This document shows, one piece after another, positions 54,821-64,000 of a stretch of 64,000 nt of DNA. Below the pieces are notes generated by a model. That model was not told the origin of the DNA. It saw only the letters and a program-made list of their open reading frames with translations, and searched no databases. The position numbers and the translations under genes were made by a program. Every line of letters begins with the position of its first letter. Within the stretch, counting starts at the first letter, position 1. This stretch comes from Thalassovita autumnalis (GTDB taxonomy: Bacteria > Pseudomonadota > Alphaproteobacteria > Rhodobacterales > Rhodobacteraceae). The stretch lies in NCBI RefSeq assembly GCF_001458255.1, contig NZ_CYSB01000009.1, positions 1 through 64,000 of the forward strand, written 5' to 3'.

Positions 54821-56623
54821 TCAGATCGGCGCGGTTGATTGCGCTAACCATAGCTTGGCTTTCGCGCTAAGCCGAGGGCCGATTTTGTCGCGGCACGCTT
54901 TATGGTAGCTGTTGAGCCATTCGCGCTCGCTCTCACTCAGCATTTCGGCGGCGATCAGGCGGCGATCGATGGGCACATAGGTCAATGTTTCAAAGCTGAG
55001 CATCGCGCGATCATCCGCCCCGCTGAGGGCGGCGGCCTGTTCCACCACAATCAGGTTTTCAATGCGGATGCCAAAGGCACCTTCGCGGTAATAGCCCGGT
55101 TCATTGGACAGAATCATCCCCGGCTGCAGCGGTTCCATGTTGCGGCGGCTGATACCTTGGGGCCCCTCATGCACCGACAGATAGGCGCCAACCCCGTGGC
55201 CGGTGCCATGGTTATAGTCCAGCCCCGCAGCCCAAAGCGGCGCGCGGGCAAAACCATCAATGTCACGTCCCGACAGCCCGGCTGGAAACCGCAGCTGCGA
55301 TACCGCGATCATGCCCTGCAGGACCCGTGTGAAACAGGCGCGTTCTTCCTGTCCGACGTCACCCACAGCCAGCGTTCGGGTGATATCCGTGGTGCCGTCC
55401 TGATACTGACCACCGGAATCCAGCACCAGAAGTTGGCCGTTTTCCAACCGGGCATTGCTGGCCTCGGTCACCCGGTAGTGGATCACCGCGCCGTTTGGGC
55501 CGGTGCCCGAGATGGTGTCAAAACTGATTTCCAACAGCGCCCCGGTGTCCCGGCGGCAGGCCTCCAGCTGGGTGACCACGTCAATCTCAGTCAGAGAGCC
55601 GACGGGCTGTTCATCATACCAGGCCAGAAACTCGCACATGGCGGCACCATCGCGCAGGTGGGCGGCGCGGGCACCTGCGACCTCGGCCGGGTTTTTACAG
55701 GCCTTGGGCAGGATCACCGGATCACGGCCCAGCACAACCTCGGCCGCGCCAGCGTCCAGCGCGCGTTGCAGCGCCAGCGGGGCCGATCCTTTGTCCAGAA
55801 GCACCCGTCCTGTCAGCGCGGTGGCGGCAGCAGCCAGATTTTCTGGCGATTTCAGCGTCACCTCAGATCCCAGATGGGTCCGCACGTCCTCGGGCAGTTT
55901 TTCGGCAGCCATAAACAGATCTACTGCACCGCTATCATGCAGGATGGCAAACCCATGCGGCACCGGATTGCGGGCGATGTCACTGCCGCGGATGTTCAAC
56001 AGCCAGGCGAGCGAGTCGGGCAGGGTGATCACCACCGCCGTCTGCCCCGCCTGACGCAGCCCTGCGGCCAGCCGGGCGCGTTTGTCTGCGTGGCTTTCGC
56101 CGGCTTGTTCCTCCGGCTGGATCGTGACAGCCCCAAGCGGTGCTGCAGGCTGATCCGACCAGACACGGTCCAACAGATTGTCGACCTCCCGCAGGGTGAT
56201 GCCGCTGCCTTGCAGGCGCTGCACCAAGGTGGCCACCTCGCCCACGGTATGAAGCCAGGGATCTATGCCGATCACGCCGCCCTCGGGCAGCTGTTCTTTC
56301 AGCCAGTCCGCCAATTGGGTTTCGGGCCAGGGCACCGGGTTGAAATGCTCGAGGCTTACCTGCGCCTTCACCTGGGTGCGGTAACGCCCGTCAATGAAGA
56401 CCCTCGCCTGATCCAGCAGCGCAGCGCAGAAGCCGGCCGAGCCGGTGAAGCCGGTCAGCCAAGCCAACCGGTCATCGCGTGGGGCAACATATTCGCCCTG
56501 ATGCACATCCGCGCGCGGCACCAGAAACCCGCTGAGCGCTTCGGCACTCAACACTTCGCGCAGTTTGGCCAGACGTCCGGGCCCTTCGGCGGGTGAGGCG
56601 CTTTCTGCAAAACTCTGAAACAT
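54821..56623 (-). CDS. pepP: M24B aminopeptidase P (Xaa-Pro aminopeptidase)
   Basis: A 600-residue metallopeptidase that removes N-terminal residues before proline. It has two creatinase N-like domains (about 15-310) and the C-terminal pita-bread domain with the metal ligands: Asp pair in LDSGGQYQDGTTDITR, His in GTGHGVGAYLSVHEGP, and Glu in LSNEPGYY and IRIENL. The 600-residue, three-domain form resembles the eukaryotic cytosolic enzyme more than E. coli PepP (441). GGGAGACAGGG precedes the ATG. Confidence 0.93.
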   Translation of the reverse strand: MFQSFAESASPAEGPGRLAKLREVLSAEALSGFLVPRADVHQGEYVAPRDDRLAWLTGFTGSAGFCAALLDQARVFIDGRYRTQVKAQVSLEHFNPVPWPETQLADWLKEQLPEGGVIGIDPWLHTVGEVATLVQRLQGSGITLREVDNLLDRVWSDQPAAPLGAVTIQPEEQAGESHADKRARLAAGLRQAGQTAVVITLPDSLAWLLNIRGSDIARNPVPHGFAILHDSGAVDLFMAAEKLPEDVRTHLGSEVTLKSPENLAAAATALTGRVLLDKGSAPLALQRALDAGAAEVVLGRDPVILPKACKNPAEVAGARAAHLRDGAAMCEFLAWYDEQPVGSLTEIDVVTQLEACRRDTGALLEISFDTISGTGPNGAVIHYRVTEASNARLENGQLLVLDSGGQYQDGTTDITRTLAVGDVGQEERACFTRVLQGMIAVSQLRFPAGLSGRDIDGFARAPLWAAGLDYNHGTGHGVGAYLSVHEGPQGISRRNMEPLQPGMILSNEPGYYREGAFGIRIENLIVVEQAAALSGADDRAMLSFETLTYVPIDRRLIAAEMLSESEREWLNSYHKACRDKIGPRLSAKAKLWLAQSTAPI

Positions 56624-56707
56624 CCCTGTCTCCCATGTGCGGCTGGCTGAAACGCCAGCGCTTTGTCCGTTTGTACAAATATCCCGGCCAGAGGCAAAGC
56701 CATGCCC

Positions 56708-56736
56708 AAAACCACAGCGCGCGCCGGTTGGCGCGC
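56708..56736 (-). terminator. possible terminator of cobT
   Basis: On the minus strand a 7 bp stem GCGCGCC/GGCGCGC (loop of 4) lies about 32 bases after cobT, with four T after 7 further bases. The T run is short and offset. Confidence 0.4.
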
Positions 56737-56767
56737 TCTGCTTAGCTCTCAGATCTGAGGTCGGATC

Positions 56768-58648
56768 TTACAATCCGGCCTTTTTCATACCCATGGTGCG
56801 GGCCCGGGCGCGTGGATCGTGATCAAACAGGCCCGCCAGCTGTTCGGTCATGGCGCCCGCCAGCTGCTCCGCGTCGGTGATGGTCACCGCGTGTTGGTAG
56901 TAGCGGGTCACGTCATGGCCGATGCCGATGGCGATCAGTTCCACCTGTTTGCGCTTTTCGACCATGGCAATGACGTCGCGCAGGTGCTTTTCAAGGAAGT
57001 TCTGCGGGTTCATCGCCAATGTTGAATCGTCCACCGGCGCCCCGTCCGAGATCACCATCAGGATTTTGCGCTGCTCAGGGCGGGCCAGCATACGGCGGTG
57101 GGCCCATTCCAGTGCCTCACCATCGATGTTTTCCTTCAGCAGACCCTCTTTCATCATCAGGCCCAGATTGGCCTTGGTGCGGCGCATCGGGGCGTCGGCT
57201 TTTTTATAGATGATGTGGCGCAGGTCGTTCAGGCGGCCCGGCTGTTGCGGGCGCCCCTCGGTCAGCCATTTTTCACGGCTCTGGCCACCTTTCCACGCCC
57301 GGGTGGTGAAGCCCAGAACCTCAACCTTCACGTCACAGCGTTCCAGCGTGGAGGCCAGAACATCCGCACAGATCGCCGCGATTGAGATCGGGCGCCCCCG
57401 CATGGAGCCGGAGTTGTCAAGCAGCAGGGTCACCACGGTGTCGCGGAATTCAGTGTCTTTTTCCACCTTGAACGACAGCGGTGTCGTGGGGTTGGCAACC
57501 ACGCGGGCCAGACGGCCAGCGTCCAGAATGCCCTCTTCCATGTCAAACAGCCAGCTGCGGTTCTGCTGCGCCTGCAGGCGACGCTGCAGCTTGTTGGCCA
57601 GGCGACTGACCGCACCTTTCAGCGGCTCCAGCTGCTGATCCAGATAGGCGCGCAGGCGTTCCAGCTCGGCCGGTTCGGCCAGCTCCTCGGCCATGATTTC
57701 TTCGTCAAATGCGTCATTGTAGACGGTGTAATTCGGATCCGCCTCTGAGGCTGGTGGCGGCGCAGGCGGCTCCAGCGGCGCTTCACCGTCGGGCAGTTCG
57801 CTCTCGTCCGACATTTCCTCTTCGGCCATGTCATCCATCGAGACCTGCGCCTCGGAGCTGTCCTGCTGTTCTTCCTGACTGCGTTCAGGATCGGCTTCGG
57901 CCTCCTGATCTTCCTGATCATCCTTGCCCGAGCTGTCGGGCTCCTGCTGATCATCCTGATCGTCGCTGGCGTCGTCTTCCTGATCCTCGTTTTCCTCATC
58001 AGGATCATCGCCCAGCTGATCGCCGTAGCCCAGGTCCTCAATGATCTGGCGGGCAAACTTGGCAAAGGCCGCCTGATCAGACAGGCGTTCCTGCAGATCC
58101 TCCAGCGTGCCGCCGGCCTGATTTTCGATGAAGCCGCGCCACAGATCCATCACATTGGCAGCTGCAGGCGGCAGGTCGCGCCCGGTGGCCAGATGACGGA
58201 TCAGATAGCCGGCCGCCACGGACAGCGGCGCATCGGCGCTCTGTTTGATCTGGTCATAGCCGGCGCGGCGGGCCTCGGACTCAATCTTGGCGTCGATGTT
58301 ACCGGCGGTGCCGGGCATGTCACGCGCGCCCATTGCCTCGCAGCGGGCCACTTCCATCGCTTCGTAGATCGAACGCGCCATGTCGCCGGGGGGCGCATAG
58401 CGGGCATGGGTGGTCATATCGTGATACTTGCGCTGCATCGCCAAAGCATCAGCGGTGCCGCGGGCCAAGAGAACCTCATCCCGCGTCATCCGGCGGCTGA
58501 CCTGGGGCAGGCGAATGGTGTCGCCCGCCATGCCTGCCGGATCAACCGTGTAGGCGACGTTCAATTCCGGGTCATCGGCCATGACCTTGGTGGCCTCGGC
58601 AAGGGCCTTTTTGAACGGATCAGCGGGGTTGTCGCTTGGTTTTTTCAT
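56768..58648 (-). CDS. cobT: aerobic cobaltochelatase subunit CobT
   Basis: Part of the CobNST complex that inserts cobalt into hydrogenobyrinate diamide in aerobic cobalamin synthesis. The 626-residue protein has an N-terminal CobT domain, a strongly acidic Asp/Glu/Gln-rich stretch (about 215-300), and a C-terminal von Willebrand A-like domain with a MIDAS ([10 protein letters not shown] near 410). ATG 58648 is fixed by the 4-base ATGA overlap with the DUF4240 gene. cobN is not in this window. Confidence 0.96.
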   Translation of the reverse strand: MKKPSDNPADPFKKALAEATKVMADDPELNVAYTVDPAGMAGDTIRLPQVSRRMTRDEVLLARGTADALAMQRKYHDMTTHARYAPPGDMARSIYEAMEVARCEAMGARDMPGTAGNIDAKIESEARRAGYDQIKQSADAPLSVAAGYLIRHLATGRDLPPAAANVMDLWRGFIENQAGGTLEDLQERLSDQAAFAKFARQIIEDLGYGDQLGDDPDEENEDQEDDASDDQDDQQEPDSSGKDDQEDQEAEADPERSQEEQQDSSEAQVSMDDMAEEEMSDESELPDGEAPLEPPAPPPASEADPNYTVYNDAFDEEIMAEELAEPAELERLRAYLDQQLEPLKGAVSRLANKLQRRLQAQQNRSWLFDMEEGILDAGRLARVVANPTTPLSFKVEKDTEFRDTVVTLLLDNSGSMRGRPISIAAICADVLASTLERCDVKVEVLGFTTRAWKGGQSREKWLTEGRPQQPGRLNDLRHIIYKKADAPMRRTKANLGLMMKEGLLKENIDGEALEWAHRRMLARPEQRKILMVISDGAPVDDSTLAMNPQNFLEKHLRDVIAMVEKRKQVELIAIGIGHDVTRYYQHAVTITDAEQLAGAMTEQLAGLFDHDPRARARTMGMKKAGL

Positions 58649-59094
58649 TTGGCCCAACCTTCTTTGTTTGAGAAGCTCTCAATATCCACCGATGAATCAC
58701 GCGGAAAGTCGCGACCAGTTTTGTCAAAATAAGCATCGTTTGCCACATACAGCAAATCTTCGAGCCAATTCGATGAACGTTTGGGAAAAGCCCGGGGGGT
58801 TTTCAGAACATCTTGGTATGCATGTTTTCCCTGCGCGACGACCATCAAGCGTGTGTACAGAAAACTATCGGACAATCCTGGAATCCAGCTAAAGCGGCGG
58901 TAGTGTTTTCTCGTGTCCAGTGCATAGGCTTTTTGAGCCAGACACTCATAGAAACCATGAATGTCAGCTTCGGTCATTTTCGAGAGCGCGGCGACAAGCG
59001 GTCCAAAATCGGTTAATTCATCTTGCCGCTTGCAGCCTTCAATTTTCTCGATCAATGACCAAAACTGCGTGTCAATCATGGCATATAAGTTCAC
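58645..59094 (-). CDS. DUF4240 protein between cobS and cobT
   Basis: A 149-residue protein resembling the DUF4240 family: an N-terminal FWSLIEKIE helix, the [12 protein letters not shown] stretch, and LVVAQGK-like [15 protein letters not shown]. Function unknown. The GTG start overlaps the cobS stop (GTGA), an ATG five codons on is the alternative, and the stop overlaps cobT (ATGA), so all three are coupled. Its DNA is AT-richer than cobS and cobT, suggesting later insertion into the operon. Confidence 0.8.
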   Translation of the reverse strand: MNLYAMIDTQFWSLIEKIEGCKRQDELTDFGPLVAALSKMTEADIHGFYECLAQKAYALDTRKHYRRFSWIPGLSDSFLYTRLMVVAQGKHAYQDVLKTPRAFPKRSSNWLEDLLYVANDAYFDKTGRDFPRDSSVDIESFSNKEGWAK

Positions 59095-60077
59095 CCCAAG
59101 CTCATGCTGGCTGCGCTTTCGGGCAGCTCTTCGTCAAAGCAGCGCTGGTAGAACTCGGCCACGGTCTGGCGTTCCAGCTCATCACATTTGTTGAGGAAGC
59201 TCAGACGGAAAGCATAGCCCACATTGCGGAAGATCTCAGCGTTCTGGGCCCAGTTGATCACGGTCCGCGGGCTCATCACGGTGGACAGGTCGCCATTCAT
59301 AAACGCGGTGCGGGTCAGATCCGCCAACGTCACCATCTGGCCGATGGTCTTGCGACCGGCCTCGGTGTTGTAATGCGGGTTTTTCGACAGGATGATGTTG
59401 GTTTCCGCGTCATGGCTGAGGTAGTTCAGCGTCGCGACCAGCGACCAACGGTCCATCTGCGCCTGGTTGATCTGCTGCACACCATGATAAAGGCCGGTGG
59501 TGTCGCCCAGACCTACGGTGTTTGCGGTGGCAAACAGGCGGAAATAGGGGTTCGGGGTGATCACTTCGTTCTGGTCCAGCAGCGTCAGCTTGCCGTCCGC
59601 TTCCAGAATACGCTGGATCACAAACATCACGTCGGCGCGGCCCGCATCATATTCGTCAAACACAATCGCGGTCGGGTTGCGCAGCGCCCAGGGCAGGATG
59701 CCTTCGTGGAATTCGGTGACCTGCTTGCCATCACGCAGTTTGATCGCGTCTTTACCGATCAGGTCGATCCGGCTGATGTGGCTGTCGAGGTTCACACGCA
59801 CACAGGGCCAGTTCAGGCGGGCGGCAACCTGTTCGATGTGGGTCGATTTACCAGTGCCGTGGTAGCCCTGCACCATCACACGACGGTTGCGCGAGAAACC
59901 GGCCAGAATGGCCAGCGTGGTGTCCGGGTCAAACTTATAGGTCGGATCGATTTCCGGCACGCGGTCGCTGGCTTCGGCAAAGCCCTTCACGGTCATGTCG
60001 GTGTCGATGCCAAAAACATCGCGAACCGAGATATCTTCGGTGGGTTTTGCGTTCTGCTCCATCATGCCCTCGGCCAT
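59091..60077 (-). CDS. cobS: aerobic cobaltochelatase subunit CobS
   Basis: AAA+ ATPase partner of CobT. The 328-residue protein has an N-terminal DVFGIDTDM-type segment, Walker [10 protein letters not shown] at 71-79, Walker [10 protein letters not shown], and sensor 1 FATANT. ATG 60077 follows AGAGGA at 5 to 6 bases; starts further up lack a site. First gene of the cobS-DUF4240-cobT unit. Confidence 0.96.
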   Translation of the reverse strand: MAEGMMEQNAKPTEDISVRDVFGIDTDMTVKGFAEASDRVPEIDPTYKFDPDTTLAILAGFSRNRRVMVQGYHGTGKSTHIEQVAARLNWPCVRVNLDSHISRIDLIGKDAIKLRDGKQVTEFHEGILPWALRNPTAIVFDEYDAGRADVMFVIQRILEADGKLTLLDQNEVITPNPYFRLFATANTVGLGDTTGLYHGVQQINQAQMDRWSLVATLNYLSHDAETNIILSKNPHYNTEAGRKTIGQMVTLADLTRTAFMNGDLSTVMSPRTVINWAQNAEIFRNVGYAFRLSFLNKCDELERQTVAEFYQRCFDEELPESAASMSLG

Positions 60078-60198
60078 GGTCATTCCTCTTCGGTCAGGGT
60101 GGGGTGCCACCCGAAATGCGTCTCACGCAGCAACATATCGACGGAAACGCGAAGGAAAAGGCGAAAAGCGACAGGTGCATGGGAAAAGTGACACTACG

Positions 60199-61269
60199 TT
60201 ACGTGCGCGCCCGTATTTCTGCTGCAAGCTGCGCAATCAGTTGGGCCATCAGCTCCGCGGCGGGCAGGCTTTGGGCGCGGGCAGCCCCGGATCCGGCCCA
60301 ATGGGCGCCATAGCTGTGATCACCTTTGGCCTTGGCGGCGGCATGCAGCGCTTTGCCCGCATCATAGGTGTGCGGGTAGCCGGGGCTGTCATCCTGTCGA
60401 TCTTCCCCCCATGCGGTGAAGGCATTGGGCAGTGCGCGGGCCGGGCGGCCGGAAATCGCACTGGTGAAGCCGGTATGATTGGCCGCATCCGATGCCATCG
60501 CCGCGCGGTAACCCTCATCGGCGGAGGTTTCAGGGCACAGGACAAAGGCGGTGCCCAGCTGCACCATATCCGCCCCAGCCTGCAGGGCGCGCGCGCAATC
60601 CACCCCATCCATCAACCCGCCAGCCGCGATCAAAGGCAGATCGGTGCGTGATTTGATCCGGGCCAGCAGGTCCAGCGTTGGCAACGCCTCATCCGGGGCC
60701 AAGGGGTCAAAAATGCCGCGATGGCCGCCAGCCTCAATCCCCTGCACAACAATCCCGTCCATGCCCGCGCTGACACATGCCTGCGCTTCGGCGACATTGG
60801 TGGCCGATGCCAGCAGCGTGATGCCCGCCTCCTTCAAGGCGGCAATCACGCTGGCGGAGGGCAGGCCAAAGTGGAAGGAGACAACTTCGGGCCGTTCTTG
60901 CAGCAGCATGGCGGGCCGTTCGGGATCGGCGACAAAGGACAGGTAAATTTCGCGCAGCTCATTGGGCGGCGTAGCCTCAAACCGGGCAAACTCGGGCGCC
61001 AGTGCAGCGCACCAGCGCGCCGCCTTGTCGGCTGCCAGCTGTTCTGGGTGATGGCAGAAGAAATTGGCATTCAGACAGGTCGCCCCCAAATCCCGCGCAG
61101 CGCGGATCGCCTTGCGCCCGCCTTCGGCATCAACGGAGCCCAGCCCCAGTGCCCCCATGCCGCCAGCCTTGCACACCTCCGCCGCAAGGGCGGGGGTGGA
61201 CACACCGGCCATCGGGGCCTGAATGATCGGGGTTTTAAGGCCCAGACGGGGCGCCAGAATGCTCTGCAT
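60199..61269 (-). CDS. nitronate monooxygenase family protein
   Basis: A 356-residue FMN TIM-barrel enzyme of the nitronate monooxygenase/2-nitropropane dioxygenase family. IIQAPMAGVSTPALAAEVCKAGGMG at the start and the FMN-binding GIEAGGHRG and AAGGLMDG stretches support this. It detoxifies nitronates in known members. ATG 61269 follows GGAGGACACATC. It lies between the J-domain gene and cobS on the same strand, with a terminator before it and 121 bases after it. Confidence 0.88.
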   Translation of the reverse strand: MQSILAPRLGLKTPIIQAPMAGVSTPALAAEVCKAGGMGALGLGSVDAEGGRKAIRAARDLGATCLNANFFCHHPEQLAADKAARWCAALAPEFARFEATPPNELREIYLSFVADPERPAMLLQERPEVVSFHFGLPSASVIAALKEAGITLLASATNVAEAQACVSAGMDGIVVQGIEAGGHRGIFDPLAPDEALPTLDLLARIKSRTDLPLIAAGGLMDGVDCARALQAGADMVQLGTAFVLCPETSADEGYRAAMASDAANHTGFTSAISGRPARALPNAFTAWGEDRQDDSPGYPHTYDAGKALHAAAKAKGDHSYGAHWAGSGAARAQSLPAAELMAQLIAQLAAEIRART

Positions 61270-61315
61270 GATGTGTCCTCCTGCCGCCAACATGGCCTTT
61301 GGAAGGGAGGGGGAC

Positions 61316-61344
61316 AAACAAAAACCGCGCCCAAAGGGGCGCGG
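61316..61344 (-). terminator. Rho-independent terminator of the J-domain gene
   Basis: On the minus strand CCGCGCCC pairs with GGGCGCGG around a 4-base loop and is followed by TTTTTG, 26 bases after the stop of the J-domain gene. Confidence 0.88.
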
Positions 61345-61369
61345 CTGGTATTTCTACTTACTGCAAATA

Positions 61370-61993
61370 TCACAGGAAGTTGCGGCTGTCCTTCAGCTGG
61401 TCCCAGGCCCACATGACCTCTTGCAGCTGTTCTTCCTGGCTGCGGTCGCCCCCGTTCATATCGGGGTGCAGCACCTTGATGAGCTTCTTGTAGGCTTTGC
61501 GGATTTCAGCCTTGGACATGGTGTCCTGCACGGCCAAAATCTCCACCGCTTTGCGCTCCACCGCGGGCAGGCGACGGCCTGCACCGGCGTTGCGGCCGGG
61601 GTTCTGTGTGGCATTGCCACCCAGAACCTGATGCGGATCTTCGATGCCCAGACGGGCCCAGGCACGGGCTTCGGGATCGGTGGCCTTTTTGGTCTCACGT
61701 TCCCAAACCTTGTCCGAGGAACGCTGGGCGTTCATCTCAGCCTCGGTCTTGCCGTCAAAGAAGCTCCACTTGGCGTTATATTCCTTCACGTGATCCTTGC
61801 AGAACCAGCGGAACTCATCCAACACATCCGGCGCTTTTGGCGCGCGGTATGCCCCGGCTTCGGTGCAGCCGTCATGTTCGCACTGCCGGGTAGAGGTTTC
61901 CGACGCACCGGACATGGTACGGCGGCCACGGGGGTTCTTTTTCTTTGCCGATTTGATCGACATATCGAACCCGAAGGGGTCTGATTTATCCAT
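61370..61993 (-). CDS. J-domain (DnaJ-like) protein
   Basis: A 207-residue protein with a C-terminal J domain (about 145-205) whose HPD motif at 176-178 would activate a DnaK-type chaperone. The N-terminal half holds Cys38, Cys43, Cys65 and His68, a possible zinc site. The place close to cobS is common in Rhodobacterales, but a role in cobaltochelatase assembly is only inferred. AAGGTGATCTC precedes the ATG. Confidence 0.88.
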   Translation of the reverse strand: MDKSDPFGFDMSIKSAKKKNPRGRRTMSGASETSTRQCEHDGCTEAGAYRAPKAPDVLDEFRWFCKDHVKEYNAKWSFFDGKTEAEMNAQRSSDKVWERETKKATDPEARAWARLGIEDPHQVLGGNATQNPGRNAGAGRRLPAVERKAVEILAVQDTMSKAEIRKAYKKLIKVLHPDMNGGDRSQEEQLQEVMWAWDQLKDSRNFL

Positions 61994-62134
61994 GAGATCA
62001 CCTTTTCGACTCGGACCGCCGATAATAGACCAAATCAGGTCAAGTTGAAGGGCAAACTTGCCGCAGGGCAGAAATTCTGTCGCCGCTTGTGCAGGTCACA
62101 GATCGCGCCCGGATCAAGGCGCGGCGCGAGGATT

Positions 62135-62578
62135 TCAGCCGTCTTTTGAGGCGTCCGAACGTTCTGCAGCCTGCGTATCACCCTGTTCCATCAGCTGCGC
62201 CACACGGTCACGCAGAACATCCCCTTCGCCACGCGGGGCCTCAGCGGTTGTTTCTGGCTCAGCAGCGTCCGCCTCACCATCCGCAGGGATATGCGCCTCA
62301 GCCTCAAAGCTTTCGGGCATCGGCTGGAACCCATCATCCTGTGCGGGTTTGGGACGGCGGAAAATCAGGATTGAACGGTAGGCTGTGACCGAGGAGGCAA
62401 TGCCCGAACGCTCTTCGCTGGGCAGGGTTTCGGCACGCTGATATTCCCAGCCCTCAGCGGCCAGATCATTCAGCTGCAATTCCACGGCATTGGCAAAACG
62501 GGCTTCAGCCCCTTTGATCCCCTTGGCCTTCACCCCACGCGCCGGGGCGGGCACAACCTTGTAATCATACTGCGTCAT
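62135..62578 (-). CDS. DUF4177-like protein
   Basis: A 147-residue protein with an N-terminal DUF4177-like domain (about 1-75; YDYKVVPAP, LNDLAAEGWEYQRAETLP) and an acidic, disordered-looking C-terminus. Function unknown. ATG 62578 is the likely start; a TTG codon just before it has no support. It stands alone between the J-domain and thioesterase genes, all on the minus strand. Confidence 0.72.
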   Translation of the reverse strand: MTQYDYKVVPAPARGVKAKGIKGAEARFANAVELQLNDLAAEGWEYQRAETLPSEERSGIASSVTAYRSILIFRRPKPAQDDGFQPMPESFEAEAHIPADGEADAAEPETTAEAPRGEGDVLRDRVAQLMEQGDTQAAERSDASKDG

Positions 62579-62650
62579 CAAAGAGATCCCTGTTTTAAAC
62601 GCGGCGCAGGCTAACAGCAGCGGCGCCCCGGTTCAATCCGTTGCGCCCTC

Positions 62651-63142
62651 TTATCCCCGTCGCAGCCCAAGGGGCAAGCCAACAAAATCCGGTTTCGGGA
62701 AGGCGGCATGGGCCGTCTGCATCGCGGCAACCTTTTCAGCCACATCCGCCGGGTAGGGCGCAACCTTGGGGCCAGACATGTCGATGTGCAGCCCAACACC
62801 TTCACCGGTGGCCGAGAGCCAGCCCTCTTCATGCAGGAGCCACTGACAGAAATGGAAGCTTTTGTCGGTGCTGTCGAGCAATTGGAACCCCACGCGCACC
62901 CGGTCGCCTTCGTGAATCTCCCGCAGGTAGCGCAGCCGGAAATCGGCGCTATAGGTCGTCATCTGACGGCTGCTGGCATAATCGGGGCCAAAACCCATTG
63001 CGGCAAACGCCTCATCCGCGCCGGTGTCAAACAACACGTTGTAATAGGCCATGTTGAGGTGGCCATTGTAGTCAATCCATTCCGGTAGAACGGTTTTCAC
63101 CTCTGAGAGGAAGGGGATTTGGCTTTGGAGCAGCTCGGACAT
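62651..63142 (-). CDS. hotdog-fold acyl-CoA thioesterase family protein
   Basis: A 163-residue protein of the 4HBT thioesterase family, related to the domain found with carnitine dehydrogenase. The WIDYNGHLNMAYYNVLFD stretch carries the usual Asp of the active site, and ADFRLRYLREIHEGDRV follows. It would hydrolyse an acyl-CoA of unknown kind. GAGG lies 6 to 7 bases before the ATG. It is downstream of gatB, after a gap and terminator. Confidence 0.87.
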   Translation of the reverse strand: MSELLQSQIPFLSEVKTVLPEWIDYNGHLNMAYYNVLFDTGADEAFAAMGFGPDYASSRQMTTYSADFRLRYLREIHEGDRVRVGFQLLDSTDKSFHFCQWLLHEEGWLSATGEGVGLHIDMSGPKVAPYPADVAEKVAAMQTAHAAFPKPDFVGLPLGLRRG

Positions 63143-63273
63143 TTTGTGCCTCGGGTTGGGTCAGTGCAGTTAGGTCGGTTGCGCCCAAGCTGCCAAGCGG
63201 GCCGCGAAAAGGAAAGGGCGGATGCCTCCGGTGGGAGTTTTTTAGAACATTGAAAGGGAGGGCACAGCGTAAA

Positions 63274-63297
63274 GAAAAACGCGCCCGAAGGCGCGTT
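63274..63297 (-). terminator. Rho-independent terminator of gatB
   Basis: On the minus strand an 8 bp stem AACGCGCC/GGCGCGTT around the TTCG tetraloop is followed by five T, 25 bases after the gatB stop. Confidence 0.88.
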
Positions 63298-63322
63298 CTG
63301 TCTGCCGGGGCTGTGGTGGGGC

Positions 63323-64000
63323 TCAGCTGCCGAGCTTTTGCGCCACCAGCTGGTTCACCGCTTTCGGGTTGGCCTTGCCGCCGGTGGCTTTCATCACCTG
63401 CCCGACGAACCAACCGGCCAGTTTCGGGTTCACCTTGGCCTTTTCCACCTGCGCCGGGTTGGCGGCGATGATTTCATCCAGAGCGGCCTCAATGGCGCCG
63501 GTGTCCGTCACCTGCTTCATGCCTTCGGTTTCTACGATCTCTTCCGGATCGCGGCCCGTGGTATAGGCGATTTCAAAGACGTCCTTGGCGATCTTGCCCG
63601 AGATGGTGTCGGCCTTGATCAGCTTGATGATGCCACCCAGCGCGGCGGGCGACAGCGGGCTATCACTGATGTCTTTCTCATCCGCTTTCAGGCGGCCGAA
63701 CAATTCGTTGATGACCCAGTTGGCGGCCAGTTTGCCGTCTTCACAGGATGCAACCACACCTTCGAAGAAACCGGCCGAGGTGGTGTCGGCGGTCAGAACC
63801 GAGGCGTCATATTCAGTCAGGCCATAGTCGCCCATGAAACGCGCTTTCTTGGCGTCGGGCAGTTCCGGCAGCGAGGCGGCGATGTCATCAACCCAAGCCT
63901 GTTCAATCTCCAGCGGCAGGAGGTCAGGGCAGGGGAAGTAGCGGTAATCATGCGCCTCTTCTTTGGAGCGCATCGAACGGGTTTCGTTCTTGTCCGGATC
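63323..64000 (-). CDS. gatB: Asp/Glu-tRNA(Asn/Gln) amidotransferase subunit B, 3' part
   Basis: C-terminal 225 residues of GatB, which with GatA and GatC converts mischarged Glu-tRNA(Gln) or Asp-tRNA(Asn) to the amide form. [17 protein letters not shown] ends the catalytic cradle, and the helical and YqeY-like tail ([16 protein letters not shown], ending [10 protein letters not shown]) binds the tRNA. The frame runs through the right edge, so the start is outside the window. Confidence 0.96.
   Translation of the reverse strand, partial: DPDKNETRSMRSKEEAHDYRYFPCPDLLPLEIEQAWVDDIAASLPELPDAKKARFMGDYGLTEYDASVLTADTTSAGFFEGVVASCEDGKLAANWVINELFGRLKADEKDISDSPLSPAALGGIIKLIKADTISGKIAKDVFEIAYTTGRDPEEIVETEGMKQVTDTGAIEAALDEIIAANPAQVEKAKVNPKLAGWFVGQVMKATGGKANPKAVNQLVAQKLGS

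Noticed and set aside
54902-56596. 564-residue frame opposite the aminopeptidase P gene
   Set aside because: Same reason: antisense to a gene with all catalytic residues intact.
58920-60191. 423-residue frame opposite cobS
   Set aside because: cobS on the minus strand is unmistakable; the plus-strand frame has no family resemblance.

Overview
The window looks like chromosomal DNA of an alphaproteobacterium of the Rhodobacterales, most likely a marine Roseobacter-group member. The evidence is the GC-rich core sequence, a division and cell-wall (dcw) cluster in rhodobacterial order with a DUF2484 gene before murB, aerobic-type cobaltochelatase cobS/cobT, a single-chain pyruvate carboxylase, and a DUF1127 gene followed by CcsR/cuckoo small RNAs, an arrangement known from Rhodobacter. 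No species can be assigned from the sequence alone.

Layout. 1-1.9 kb: the AT-rich end of an integrative element (gene fragment, AlpA/Xis-like protein, tyrosine integrase) abutting the 3' end of tRNA-Thr(TGT). 1.9-2.7 kb: that tRNA and five tandem tRNA-Gly(GCC) genes. 2.8-18 kb: housekeeping and metabolic genes (MAPEG, DUF2314, pyc, an FMN alpha-hydroxy-acid oxidase, a membrane diguanylate cyclase, a UvrD/PcrA helicase, a homocysteine S-methyltransferase, mrp, a polysaccharide deacetylase). Within it, 15.2-15.8 kb holds a DUF1127 gene followed on the minus strand by eight stem-loops that all show the same anti-Shine-Dalgarno loop. 18.2-20.4 kb: a DEAD-box RNA helicase with a long basic tail. 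20.6-21.2 kb: two clusters of TGGGA boxes at about 10 bp spacing (probable MraZ operators) and a long mraZ leader.

21.2-49.2 kb is the dcw cluster: mraZ-rsmH-ftsL-ftsI-murE-murF-mraY, terminator, AT-rich gene of unknown function, murD, secreted protein, antisense flavoprotein, ftsW-murG-murC, APC permease, DUF2484-murB-ddl-ftsQ-ftsA-ftsZ, then lpxC, bamD and recN. Together these make the lipid-linked peptidoglycan precursor, build the divisome, and supply lipid A and outer-membrane assembly. Compared with a compact dcw operon it is broken in several places.

49.2-64 kb: a D-lactate/glycolate-type FAD oxidase, a ClC transporter with CBS region, a DUF2269 and SDR-DoxX membrane pair, a DUF427 protein, an aminopeptidase P, the cobS-DUF4240-cobT unit, a nitronate monooxygenase, a J-domain protein, a DUF4177-like protein, a hotdog thioesterase, and the 3' part of gatB running off the right edge.

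The most notable items are the eight-member CcsR-type RNA array, the MraZ box arrays with a UpsM-like leader, the terminator plus foreign-looking gene inside dcw, the DUF4240 gene coupled between cobS and cobT, and the tRNA-Thr-linked element.
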